This document shows, in pieces, positions 25,691 to 34,426 of a stretch of 64,000 bases of DNA (the stretch's first letter is position 1; each line of letters opens with the position of its first letter). Source of the stretch: an uncultured Clostridia bacterium (GTDB lineage Bacteria > Bacillota > Clostridia > Saccharofermentanales > Saccharofermentanaceae). A model generated the notes under the pieces. It made no database searches. It was not told the DNA's origin and saw nothing but the letters and a program-made list of their open reading frames with translations. Location of the stretch: contig CALEFT010000020.1 of assembly GCA_937876985.1 (NCBI GenBank), positions 62,001 to 126,000 of the forward strand. Direction: 5' to 3'. The position numbers and the translations under genes were made by a program.

Positions 25691-28600
25691 TTACATAAAG
25701 TATTCTACACCAGCCTCGAAAAGCTTCTGATACTTAGTACCAGGAATATTAAGTGCCAAGTCGGAATCATATCTTTCTGTATGTCCCATCTTACCCATGA
25801 TACGTCCATCAGGTGAAACGATACCTTCAATACCACAAACAGAACCATTTGGATTAAATAGTGTGTTGTCAGACCTTGTTCCATTAGTATCAACATAGCA
25901 TGTAGCAATCTGACCATTTGCAATCATCTTATCGAGCAATTCGTCGTTTGCAACAAACTTACCTTCACCGTGTGAGATTGCAATCTCATAAATCTCACCT
26001 GGCTTACAATTAGAAAGCCATGGGCTGTTATTTGACATTATCTTTGTAGATACATAACCGCTTTGGTGTCTACCAATATTGTTATATGTAAGAGTTGGAG
26101 ATGTAGCATCAAGCTCCTTAATATCTCCATAAGGAAGAAGTCCGAGCTTAATAAGAGCCTGGAATCCGTTACAAATACCTAGCATCAATCCATCTCTATT
26201 AAAAAGCAATTCTCTAACTGCATCAGTAACATATTGATTGCGGAATGCAGCAGCAAAGAACTTACCAGAACCTTCTGGCTCATCACCAGCAGAGAATCCA
26301 CCTGGAAGCATTACAATATTGCTTTCAGAGATATTCTTAGCAAGAAGCTTAAGCGAATTGGAAATATCCTCTTGATTCTGGTTGCAAATTACCTGAATCT
26401 TAGCTTCAGCACCAGCTCGCTCAAAAGCTCTTGCTGTATCATATTCACAGTTTGTTCCTGGGAATACAGGAATAATTACCTTTGGCTTAGCTGGAGCTAC
26501 TATGATATTAGAAGCCTTAAATGTCTTATCAGTATTAAATAGTTCAATGTCCTTGCTCATCTTAGCATCAGCAGCCATTGTTGGGAAAATCGGCTCGAGC
26601 TTAGATTCATAAGCATTAAGCGCATCAGAAATTGAGATTGTCTGATCGCCATAAGTAAATACATCATCAGATGTTGTCTTACCAATGAACTTACCGCCAG
26701 CCATCTCGACCTTATCAATTGCATTAGAATCATTAGCGACAGCAACAAGAATAGAGCCAAGTGTCTTGCTGAACAAATCTACCATAGAAATCTTTGTATC
26801 GAAAGCAAAACCTAGCTTATTACCAAAGCACATCTGAGCAACACGAGCTGCAACACCACCGCTTCTTACAACAGATGCAAACTTAAGTTGTCCTCTTGAC
26901 TGTAACTCCTTAACAATCTTGATTACACGCATTGCACTTTCTGTCTTATACATTCCATTTGAATCACGAGCAATCTTAATAAGATATACCTTCTGATTTG
27001 CTCCAGATAGTGTTGATGTAACAATCTTGTTTGTTGTTGTTGTACCAACTGCAAAAGATACAAGTGTTGGTGGAACATGGATATCATTAAATGTACCACT
27101 CATAGAATCCTTACCACCTATTGATGCAGTCTTAAAGTCAAGCTGAGCCTTATATGCACCAAGCAATGCCTGAAGTGGCTTACCCCATGCAAACTCACTG
27201 CTCATTCTCTCGAAATACTCCTGGAATGTAAGTCTAGCTGTAAGAGGATCAACACCCATAACAAGAAGCTTTAACAAGCTTTCTACAACAGCATGATAAG
27301 AACCGAGGAATGGATTGAATTCTGTATAGTATGGATCGAATCCATATGTCATTACTGAACAATTCTCTGTTCTACCACCAAGAACTGGAATCTTACAAGC
27401 CATACCTTCTTCTGGAGAAAGCTGATACTTACCACCGAATGGCATAATAACTGAACCAGCACCGATAGTTGAGTCGAATCTTTGAACAAGGCCCTTACGA
27501 GAACATGACTCTAGAGAATTAAGTGTGCCCTTCATAGAAGAAGCAAAGTCATTCTCTACATAAGAATCAACTGGACTATCAATATAAGAACCAGCAGCCT
27601 CATTTACAACCTTAACCTTAGCAAACTGAGAAGCACCATTTGTATCAATAAATGAACGTGGTAAATCAACAATAGTATTTCCATTCCATACCATTCTCAT
27701 ATATGGTTCTTCAGTAACTTCAGCAACAACAATTGCTTCAAGATTCTCATCGGCAGCATAGCTTAGGAACTTGTCCTTATCAGAAGCCTTAATTACACAA
27801 GCCATTCTCTCCTGTGACTCAGAAATAGCAATTTCAGTACCATCAAGACCTTCATACTTCTTAGGAACGAGGTCTAGATTAATCTTAAGACCATCTGCAA
27901 GCTCTCCAATTGCAACAGAAACACCACCAGCACCGAAGTCATTACATCTAACGATTAAGCGTGTAACCTCTGGATTACGGAACAAACGCTGAATCTTACG
28001 CTCTGTTGGAGGATTACCCTTCTGTACTTCTGCACCACATGTAAGAACACTCTTCTCGTCATGTGCCTTAGAAGAACCAGTAGCACCACCGATACCGTCA
28101 CGACCTGTACGACCACCAAGAAGAACAACAATATCTCCTGGCATTGGTCTTTCACGAACAATATTACCAGCAGGAGCAGCACCAAGAACAGCACCGATTT
28201 CCATACGCTTTGCAATATAGCCTGGGTGATAAATCTCATCAACTTGGCCTGTAGCTAGTCCAATCTGGTTACCATAAGAAGAATAACCAGCAGCAGCAGT
28301 TCTAACAATCTTCTTCTGTGATAGCTTACCCTTAAGTGTCATCTTAACTGGAACAGTTGGGTCACCAGCACCAGTAACACGCATTGCCTGATATACATAG
28401 CTTCTACCAGAAAGTGGATCACGAATAGCTCCACCAAGACATGTCGCTGCACCACCAAATGGCTCAATCTCTGTTGGGTGGTTATGTGTCTCATTCTTGA
28501 ACATCAAGATGTAATCTTGGTCTTCGCCATTAACCTGAATTTGAATTTTGATAGAACAAGCATTAATCTCTTCAGACTCGTCTAAGTCAGCAAGATAACC

Positions 28601-29473
28601 GTCCTTCTTAAGCTTACGCATTGCCATAGTAGCAACATCCATAAGACAAACTGGCTTTTTGGAAATTCTGTCACCATATACGTCCTTACGAACCTCTAAG
28701 TAATCCTCGTAGGTCTTCTTAATCTCATTAGATAGCTCATCATCACCAGTAAATTCAATATCCTCAAGTTCTGTTAAGAATGTTGTATGACGGCAGTGAT
28801 CAGACCAATATGTATCAAGAACTCTAATCTCAGTAACTGTAGGATTACGAGAGATTGAAGAGAAGAAATCTCTAGTGAAGATAATATCAGCATCACTCAT
28901 TGCAAGACCCATATTTGCACGAAGTAAAGAAAGCTCACTATCAGACATGTTGATAAATCCATCAATAGTCTCAACTGTTGTTGGGATATCATATGTTTCT
29001 TCAAGTGTCTCTGGCTTAACATCAGAAGCCTTACGACACTCAACAGGGTTAATTAGATAAGAGTCAACTGCATTCTTCTGCTCGTCTGTCATTGAGCCAT
29101 AGAAAACAACAATTCTTGCTGTCTTTACAATTGGACGTTCCTTCTGTGTCAAGAACTGCACACATTGAGCTGCAGAGTCTGCTCTCTGATCGTACTGACC
29201 AGGAAGAGCTTCAATTCCAAGAACATAGCAGCTATCAGCAACATCAATTATCTCATCATATACATCATCAACTGGTGGTTCAGAGAAAACTACAGTCTTA
29301 GCTTGTTCTAGCTCCTCCTTAGATAAACCAGCAACATCGTATCTATTAAAGACACGAACCTTGGAAATTGTATCAATACCCAAGTCTGACTTAATGTCCT
29401 TCAAAATCCCCTTCGCTTCAACAGCAAATTCTTCCTTCTTCTCAGAGAAGATTCTTAACACCTGTGATGACAT
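25691..29473 (-). CDS. purL: Phosphoribosylformylglycinamidine synthase (single-chain)
   Basis: Fourth step of purine synthesis: FGAR plus glutamine and ATP gives FGAM. This is the large fused form (1260 residues) with synthetase and glutaminase in one chain. Visible marks: DTYWSDHCRHTTF, FKNETHNHPTEIEPFGGAATCLGGAIRDPLSG, GGKDSMSGTF, and the C-terminal class I amidotransferase with FPGTNCEYDTARA, LGICNGFQAL (Cys nucleophile) and SHGEGKF (His). The start is at 29473, with GGAGG seven bases upstream; four residues upstream an in-frame ATG overlaps that site and is unlikely. No other pur gene is adjacent. Confidence 0.97.
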   Translation of the reverse strand: MSSQVLRIFSEKKEEFAVEAKGILKDIKSDLGIDTISKVRVFNRYDVAGLSKEELEQAKTVVFSEPPVDDVYDEIIDVADSCYVLGIEALPGQYDQRADSAAQCVQFLTQKERPIVKTARIVVFYGSMTDEQKNAVDSYLINPVECRKASDVKPETLEETYDIPTTVETIDGFINMSDSELSLLRANMGLAMSDADIIFTRDFFSSISRNPTVTEIRVLDTYWSDHCRHTTFLTELEDIEFTGDDELSNEIKKTYEDYLEVRKDVYGDRISKKPVCLMDVATMAMRKLKKDGYLADLDESEEINACSIKIQIQVNGEDQDYILMFKNETHNHPTEIEPFGGAATCLGGAIRDPLSGRSYVYQAMRVTGAGDPTVPVKMTLKGKLSQKKIVRTAAAGYSSYGNQIGLATGQVDEIYHPGYIAKRMEIGAVLGAAPAGNIVRERPMPGDIVVLLGGRTGRDGIGGATGSSKAHDEKSVLTCGAEVQKGNPPTERKIQRLFRNPEVTRLIVRCNDFGAGGVSVAIGELADGLKINLDLVPKKYEGLDGTEIAISESQERMACVIKASDKDKFLSYAADENLEAIVVAEVTEEPYMRMVWNGNTIVDLPRSFIDTNGASQFAKVKVVNEAAGSYIDSPVDSYVENDFASSMKGTLNSLESCSRKGLVQRFDSTIGAGSVIMPFGGKYQLSPEEGMACKIPVLGGRTENCSVMTYGFDPYYTEFNPFLGSYHAVVESLLKLLVMGVDPLTARLTFQEYFERMSSEFAWGKPLQALLGAYKAQLDFKTASIGGKDSMSGTFNDIHVPPTLVSFAVGTTTTNKIVTSTLSGANQKVYLIKIARDSNGMYKTESAMRVIKIVKELQSRGQLKFASVVRSGGVAARVAQMCFGNKLGFAFDTKISMVDLFSKTLGSILVAVANDSNAIDKVEMAGGKFIGKTTSDDVFTYGDQTISISDALNAYESKLEPIFPTMAADAKMSKDIELFNTDKTFKASNIIVAPAKPKVIIPVFPGTNCEYDTARAFERAGAEAKIQVICNQNQEDISNSLKLLAKNISESNIVMLPGGFSAGDEPEGSGKFFAAAFRNQYVTDAVRELLFNRDGLMLGICNGFQALIKLGLLPYGDIKELDATSPTLTYNNIGRHQSGYVSTKIMSNNSPWLSNCKPGEIYEIAISHGEGKFVANDELLDKMIANGQIATCYVDTNGTRSDNTLFNPNGSVCGIEGIVSPDGRIMGKMGHTERYDSDLALNIPGTKYQKLFEAGVEYFM

Positions 29474-29526
29474 AATAACCTCCATATATAAACTACATAA
29501 ATCGTAGATAATATTTCAACTCAAAA

Positions 29527-29532
29527 ATTATA
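29527..29532 (-). promoter_or_regulatory. Possible -10 element of purL
   Basis: A consensus TATAAT on the minus strand, 54 bases upstream of the purL start. The sequence 17 bases further up is ATGCAA, a poor -35, which suggests an activated promoter or a chance match. I see neither a purine-riboswitch core nor a good PurBox in the leader. Confidence 0.35.
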
Positions 29533-29617
29533 ACCTAACTAACAAATATTTGCATTAGTAAAGTGCACAACAATTCGAAGAATATTTTTTTATTCATTAA
29601 CATAGTGCAATTTATAA

Positions 29618-29652
29618 ACAAAAAAGTGCTGCAATCTATTAAACTGCAGCAC
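29618..29652 (-). terminator. Rho-independent terminator of htpG
   Basis: Perfect 8-bp GC-rich stem (GTGCTGCA with TGCAGCAC, 11-base loop) followed on the minus strand by six T. It lies about 45 bases beyond the htpG stop codon. Confidence 0.85.
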
Positions 29653-29674
29653 GTGATTTTATGTTTGAATTTTT

Positions 29675-29688
29675 CCTTTTCGAAAAGG
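29675..29688. repeat. Perfect palindrome CCTTTTCGAAAAGG
   Basis: A 14-base perfect palindrome between the htpG stop and its terminator. It is the symmetrical form of the CTTTTCGA motif that recurs 20 times in this window (see findings). Confidence 0.6.
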
Positions 29689-29695
29689 GCTAAGC

Positions 29696-31576
29696 TTACT
29701 CAAGGCTAGAAGAAATAATTTCTGCGTTGTTCTTAAGGAAACGATTAAGTCCTTCTGAGTCAAGAGACCCATGAGCAAGGCAAGCCTGATCATAAATATG
29801 AGTAGCAAGTAGCTTAACCTTGTCTTCGTTTGTGCCCATTTCATTGAGTGCAATAAGCTTTGATATAAGCTTATTGTCAGTATTAATAACCAAATCCTTC
29901 TTAATTGGGAACATAGAATCTAGGTCCTTATATGGATCATTGTCGTCATTAGTACGCATTTTCTCGAATTGAGCACGCATTTCTGCCATTCTTCTAGCTT
30001 CTTCAGTCTCGCGGATTAGTGCAGGAAGATTATCTTCACCCATGCTTAAGGCTGTTACTTCAAGCTTATCATCGCTAAGAGCGCTCTTGAACATAGAAGA
30101 AAGCTTAGAAATTAGGTCGTCATCAGATTTTGTACCAGAAAGCTCAGAGTCAACACGCTTAAAGTGAATATTCTGGAACTTATATTCTAGGAAGGAGATG
30201 AAATTGTTATCGAGCTCTTCATCAAGAACGATAACGTCAAAGCCATCCTTCTTTGCCAATTCAACATATGCTGCCTGCGAAACCTTGTCTGTTGTATAAC
30301 GAATCTGGTCCTTGCCTTCACTTGTAAGTTCAGAAATCGTCTTAAATCCGCCATCGTTTAGCTTAAAGAGGCAAATATCCTTTGTCTTCTCATAGAATTT
30401 GTCTTCTTTCATCATTCCATACTTAACAAAGACAGAAATATCTGACCAATACTTCTCGAAAGACTCTCTATCCTTCTTGAAAATCTCATTGAGTTTATCT
30501 GAAACTTTACGAATGATATGTGAAGAAAGCTTCTTTACATACTCATCCTGCTGCAATGCAGATCTTGATACATTAAGTGGCAAATCAGAACAATCAAGAC
30601 AGCCACGTAGCAAGAACAAGAAATCAGGAATTACTTCCTCGATATTGTCAGCAACAAAAACCTGATGATTATAAATCTTAATTCTGCCCTCAAGTGACTG
30701 ATATACATTGTCTGTCTTTGGGAAGTACAAGATTCCTTGTAATGTAAATGGATAATCCATATTCAAATGAATCCAGAACAAAGGATCTCTCATATCCATG
30801 AATACACTATGGTAGAACTCCTTATACTCCTCGTCAGTACACTCTGAAGGCTTCTTAGTCCAAAGCGGATTCTTATTGTTGATAGGAGCTGGAGCGTCCT
30901 TAACTTCGTCTTCAGTAGACTCGTCTTCACTAACCTTTACTGGCAACTCTTCGTAGTACAAATCAACTGGAATGAAAGCACAATACTTATTAAGAACTTG
31001 TCTAATCTTGCCTCCATCGAAAAGCTTAATTGCTTCCTCAGAAAGCTTGATTGTAATCTTTGTACCACGAGTAGTCTTATCTGACTCCATAATCTCGAAG
31101 TCCATTCCATCTTCTGACTTCCAGATAATTGCATCAGCATCTTCAATAAAAGACTTCGTATCGATTGTTACTTCATCAGCAACCATGAATGCAGAATAAA
31201 AGCCAAGACCAAAATGTCCAATAATTCCAGCCTTATCAGTAGACTGCTCTTGATACTTTGTTACAAAGTCCATCGCACCAGAGAAAGCAATCTGATTGAT
31301 ATACTTATCAATCTCTTCATCTGTCATACCAATTCCGTTGTCTTCAAACGAGATTGTCTTATTCTCATCATCATAGACAACCTTAATAAAATAGTTCTCA
31401 TCACTTGGCGCCTCTGCCTTGCCAAGCTCGACTAATCTTTTGAACTTAGAAACAGCATCTGCACAGTTAGAAACTAGTTCTCTTACGAAAATATCTTGAT
31501 CAGAATAAAGCCACTGGCGAATAATAGGAAAAATATTCTCCGTAGTTACTGATACCTTTCCATTTCTAATAGCCAT
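29696..31576 (-). CDS. htpG: Molecular chaperone HtpG (Hsp90)
   Basis: Dimeric cytosolic Hsp90 ATPase. The 626 residues have the GHKL ATPase N-domain: FVRELVSNCADAVSKFKRL with the catalytic Glu, FEDNGIGMTDEEI, GHFGLGFYSAFMVAD and TRGTKI. The middle domain has LFLLRGCLDCSDLPLNVSRSALQ, the typical HtpG block, and a C-terminal dimerisation domain follows. ATG is preceded by GGAGGTGAC. No CIRCE element is seen at this gene, in contrast to groES. The class IV aminotransferase gene is 30 bases upstream. Confidence 0.97.
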   Translation of the reverse strand: MAIRNGKVSVTTENIFPIIRQWLYSDQDIFVRELVSNCADAVSKFKRLVELGKAEAPSDENYFIKVVYDDENKTISFEDNGIGMTDEEIDKYINQIAFSGAMDFVTKYQEQSTDKAGIIGHFGLGFYSAFMVADEVTIDTKSFIEDADAIIWKSEDGMDFEIMESDKTTRGTKITIKLSEEAIKLFDGGKIRQVLNKYCAFIPVDLYYEELPVKVSEDESTEDEVKDAPAPINNKNPLWTKKPSECTDEEYKEFYHSVFMDMRDPLFWIHLNMDYPFTLQGILYFPKTDNVYQSLEGRIKIYNHQVFVADNIEEVIPDFLFLLRGCLDCSDLPLNVSRSALQQDEYVKKLSSHIIRKVSDKLNEIFKKDRESFEKYWSDISVFVKYGMMKEDKFYEKTKDICLFKLNDGGFKTISELTSEGKDQIRYTTDKVSQAAYVELAKKDGFDVIVLDEELDNNFISFLEYKFQNIHFKRVDSELSGTKSDDDLISKLSSMFKSALSDDKLEVTALSMGEDNLPALIRETEEARRMAEMRAQFEKMRTNDDNDPYKDLDSMFPIKKDLVINTDNKLISKLIALNEMGTNEDKVKLLATHIYDQACLAHGSLDSEGLNRFLKNNAEIISSSLE

Positions 31577-31606
31577 ATGTCACCTCCAAAAATTATTAAC
31601 AATGAA

Positions 31607-32470
31607 TTATACCAAATGCTTGCTAATGTACTCATCAACATTTTCAGCATAAATGTGTGAAATCTCTTGCAAATTCTTATTATTAACAGAATTGAACTTA
31701 ATATCATTAATAGAAGAAATAGGCAAGATATCAAAAGGAGTACTCGACACAAACAAAGCTACATCCTCACCCTTTTTAATTAGCTGTTCAAGTGAGAATG
31801 TGCCAATTTCAAGTGTTAGACCAGCCTTCTTGAGCGAATCAAGAACACGACGTCTAGTAATACCAATAAGAATCTTCTCATCAGGAGCAGAATATACCTT
31901 ATCGCCATAGATAACGAAGAAATTTGACTTAGAGCCTTCATAAATCTTATCAGAATTATCCTCTAATAAAACTTCATATGGCATTCCGTATGGTGTACTA
32001 ACTAAGAAAGCATCAGCTACTGCCTGCTTATAATCTCCACGGAATACCTTAATATTTGGCGCAACTCTCTCCCACTTAAGCAAATTTGTACAAATACCAG
32101 CTTCCCTTATATCTTTACTCGGAATGTTTGCTTCACATATATGAAATAGTGTATGTGACTTAGTTAGTACAACGCGCATATTTCCTTCATAGTCACCTAT
32201 GTTAAGGCTAGAGAGGTATGAACGAAGCTCCTTTGAAATGAAATCTATATCAATATCAAACGCTTCGATTCCTGAAATAGACTTAAGTAGTCTATCCATA
32301 TGGTCTTCAAGAAAAAGCAAACATCCATGAAGAATTCTAATTGTCTCATAGTAAGTTACTTCATCTGTCGCATTTCTTAATGTTTTTGCTATATCACTTG
32401 AAGCATCAATAATTTGCCCGTCATAATAGTATTTATCGAACAAAGCGCTCTCTAACATTGGGTATGCCAT
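31607..32470 (-). CDS. Class IV (fold type IV) PLP aminotransferase or lyase
   Basis: A 287-residue fold-type IV PLP enzyme related to branched-chain aminotransferase and aminodeoxychorismate lyase. Marks: RILHGCLLFLEDHMDRL, a putative PLP lysine in VFRGDYKQAVADA where relatives often have KTxN, EGSKSNFFVIYGD for the cofactor phosphate, and ILIGITRRRVLDSL. Substrate cannot be told from sequence; the short length and weak BCAT motifs argue against a standard IlvE. Divergent from argG with a 189-base shared upstream region, cotranscribed with htpG downstream. Confidence 0.82.
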   Translation of the reverse strand: MAYPMLESALFDKYYYDGQIIDASSDIAKTLRNATDEVTYYETIRILHGCLLFLEDHMDRLLKSISGIEAFDIDIDFISKELRSYLSSLNIGDYEGNMRVVLTKSHTLFHICEANIPSKDIREAGICTNLLKWERVAPNIKVFRGDYKQAVADAFLVSTPYGMPYEVLLEDNSDKIYEGSKSNFFVIYGDKVYSAPDEKILIGITRRRVLDSLKKAGLTLEIGTFSLEQLIKKGEDVALFVSSTPFDILPISSINDIKFNSVNNKNLQEISHIYAENVDEYISKHLV

Positions 32471-32512
32471 ATCAATCTCCTAGAAAATCATTTCATTGTT
32501 TTGTAAGTTCTC

Positions 32513-32546
32513 ACGATATAATAAATCGTTTTCGTCAAAATGTTAA
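32513..32546 (-). promoter_or_regulatory. Promoter of the aminotransferase-htpG unit with flanking inverted repeat
   Basis: Minus-strand TTAACA (32541-32546) and TATTAT (32518-32523), 17 bases apart. An inverted repeat, ACGAT and ATCGT (32513-32517 and 32525-32529), brackets the -10 element, a typical place for a repressor site. Confidence 0.45.
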
Positions 32547-32558
32547 GTGCATTTACTA

Positions 32559-32586
32559 TTGCAAATTAAAAAAATAGTTTTATATT
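32559..32586 (+). promoter_or_regulatory. Promoter of argG
   Basis: TTGCAA and TATATT with a 16-base spacer, 73 bases upstream of the argG start. The leader contains two purine-rich sites, GGAGGAG near 32629 and CGGAGGTG just before the ATG; the second fits the start. Confidence 0.5.
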
Positions 32587-32659
32587 AGATAGGTATAAAT
32601 AATTTGTTTCTTTTCGAGAAGGACTTCGGAGGAGACATTAGATATAACGGAGGTGCCCT

Positions 32660-33874
32660 ATGGCAAAAGAGAGATTTTTATTGGCTTATTCAGGCGGACT
32701 TGATACTTCTATCATTATCCCATGGCTTCTTGAGCACTATGATTGCGAAGTAATTGCAATGGCTGGTGAAGTTGGAATTGGTATCGACGAGGCTTTCCTC
32801 AAGGAGAAGGCTCTCAAGTGTGGTGCTATTAAGTGCTACGTTGAGGATATTTCCGAAGAGTTTATCACAGATTTCGTATGGCCTACACTTAAGGCTAACG
32901 CAGTATACGAGGGTAAGTATCTTCTAGGTACTTCTTTTGCTAGACCAGTTATCGCTAAGAGAATGGTTGAGATTGCTCGTAAGGAAGGCTGTACAACAAT
33001 CGTTCATGGCTGTACTGGTAAGGGTAACGATCAGGTACGTTTCGAGCTTTCCATTAAGGCTCTTGCACCTGACATTAAGATTCTTGCTCCATGGAGAATC
33101 TGGGACATTAAGTCTCGTGAAGAGGAAATCGACTATGCAAACGAGCGTGGCATTCCAGTTCCTGTAACAAAGGAGAACAACTACTCTAAGGACGAGAACC
33201 TATGGCATCTCTCACATGAAGGTATGGATCTTGAAGATCCTGCTAACGAGCCAGACCTCGACAAGATTCTTGAGCTCATGGTTTCCCCAGAGAAGGCTCC
33301 AGACAAGGCTACATATGTAGAGATTAAGTTCGAGAAGGGTGTTCCTGTAGAAGTTGACGGCCAGAGATTAAACGCAGTTGACCTTCTTAAGTACTGCAAC
33401 AAGGTTGCTGGTGAGAACGGTGTTGGTATCGCTGATATCGTTGAGAACAGACTTGTTGGTATGAAGTCCCGTGGCGTTTATGAGACTCCAGGTGGAACAC
33501 TTCTTTATGCTGCACATAGAGAGCTTGAACTCCTAACTGTTGAGAGAGACACTATCCACTATAAGGATCTCGTTGCACAGAGATTTGCAGAGCTTGTATA
33601 TTATGGACAGTGGTTCCACCCACTTCGTGAAGCACTTTCTGCTTTTGTTGATGACACACAGAAGACTGTTACAGGTACAGTAAGAATGAAGCTATACAAG
33701 GGTAACTGCACACCAGCTGGTACAACTTCACCATATTCACTATACGACGAAGATATCGCTACATTTGCTGAGGATGATGTATACAATCAGGCTGATGCTG
33801 GCGGATTCATCAACTGCTTCGGTCTTCCAATGAAGGTCAACGCACAGATGAAGAAGCGTAACGGTATGCTTTAA
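32660..33874 (+). CDS. argG: Argininosuccinate synthase
   Basis: Joins citrulline and aspartate with ATP in arginine synthesis. The 404 residues start MAKERFLLAYSGGLDTSI, with the N-type ATP pyrophosphatase P-loop SGGLDTS at about 11-17, then GCTGKGNDQVRFE and the C-terminal EYGLW-type region RDTIHYKDLVAQRFAELVYYGQWFHPLREAL. ATG follows CGGAGGTGCCCT. Codon use is visibly different from the neighbours (many C-ending, AAG and GAG codons, locally 45-55 % G+C), as in highly expressed genes such as groEL. First gene of the only plus-strand group; terminated by a hairpin. Confidence 0.97.
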   Translation: MAKERFLLAYSGGLDTSIIIPWLLEHYDCEVIAMAGEVGIGIDEAFLKEKALKCGAIKCYVEDISEEFITDFVWPTLKANAVYEGKYLLGTSFARPVIAKRMVEIARKEGCTTIVHGCTGKGNDQVRFELSIKALAPDIKILAPWRIWDIKSREEEIDYANERGIPVPVTKENNYSKDENLWHLSHEGMDLEDPANEPDLDKILELMVSPEKAPDKATYVEIKFEKGVPVEVDGQRLNAVDLLKYCNKVAGENGVGIADIVENRLVGMKSRGVYETPGGTLLYAAHRELELLTVERDTIHYKDLVAQRFAELVYYGQWFHPLREALSAFVDDTQKTVTGTVRMKLYKGNCTPAGTTSPYSLYDEDIATFAEDDVYNQADAGGFINCFGLPMKVNAQMKKRNGML

Positions 33875-33895
33875 TCGATTAATTGATTATCTAAG

Positions 33896-33926
33896 GAGTC
33901 GTGAGTGAATGCTCACGGCTCTTTTT
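33896..33926 (+). terminator. Rho-independent terminator of argG
   Basis: Ten-bp stem with one G-U pair (33896-33905 with 33912-33921) and six-base loop, followed by five T. It separates argG from the GNAT and argH genes, although read-through is possible. Confidence 0.8.
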
Positions 33927-33961
33927 GTTTTTGAATAACTTTTTCGAAAAGGAGAAATACT

Positions 33962-34402
33962 ATGGAATATCGACTAATGACTATTGATGATTACGATGAA
34001 ATTTATGCTCTTTGGATGTCCTGCAAAAACATGGGCTTCAATGACAAAGATGATTCTTATGAAGGAATCGATGCTTTTTTGAAGAGAAATCCTACGACAA
34101 ACTTTGTTGCAACTTGTGATAATAACATTGTTGGAGTAATATTATGCGGAAATGATGGACGCCGTGGATTCATTCATCACATGGCAGTAAGCGAGAACTA
34201 CCGTCGACAAGGCATTGCTAGTAAGCTTGTTTCTCTAGGACTTAACGCCTTGAAGGAATGCGGCATTACAAAGGTTGCACTTCTAGTATTTGAGAGAAAT
34301 AAAGATGGAAATGCCTTCTGGGAAAAGATGGGATTTACCGCTCGTCATGATATAATCTATAGGAATCAGGCACTTGTAGAACTTACAAGAATCGACACTT
34401 GA
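33962..34402 (+). CDS. GNAT family N-acetyltransferase
   Basis: A 146-residue single-domain GNAT. The acetyl-CoA motif A is clear: IHHMAVSENYRRQGIASKLVSLGL, with the RRQGIA pyrophosphate loop, and ERNKDGNAFWEKMGF closes the fold. The acceptor cannot be read from sequence. Position between argG and argH suggests arginine metabolism, for example a short GNAT-type N-acetylglutamate synthase, but this is inference; protein or small-molecule acetylation elsewhere is possible. ATG follows AAGGAGAAATACT, which overlaps a TCGAAAAG motif. argH begins 24 bases downstream. Confidence 0.88.
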   Translation: MEYRLMTIDDYDEIYALWMSCKNMGFNDKDDSYEGIDAFLKRNPTTNFVATCDNNIVGVILCGNDGRRGFIHHMAVSENYRRQGIASKLVSLGLNALKECGITKVALLVFERNKDGNAFWEKMGFTARHDIIYRNQALVELTRIDT

Positions 34403-34426
34403 TATACCTAATATAAGGAGAACACT

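Noticed and set aside
29560..29590. PurBox-like sequence CAATTCGAAGAAT upstream of purL
   Set aside because: About ten of thirteen positions fit the consensus, but both central C/G positions differ and it is a single site; too weak to call.
32540..32610. Possible ARG box before argG
   Set aside because: The AT-rich stretch around TATAAATAATTT lacks the paired TGAAT/ATTCA halves needed for ArgR binding.
33890..33915. AAGGAG followed by GTGAGTGAATG, looking like a short gene start after argG
   Set aside because: The bases form the argG terminator stem; no sustained reading frame follows.
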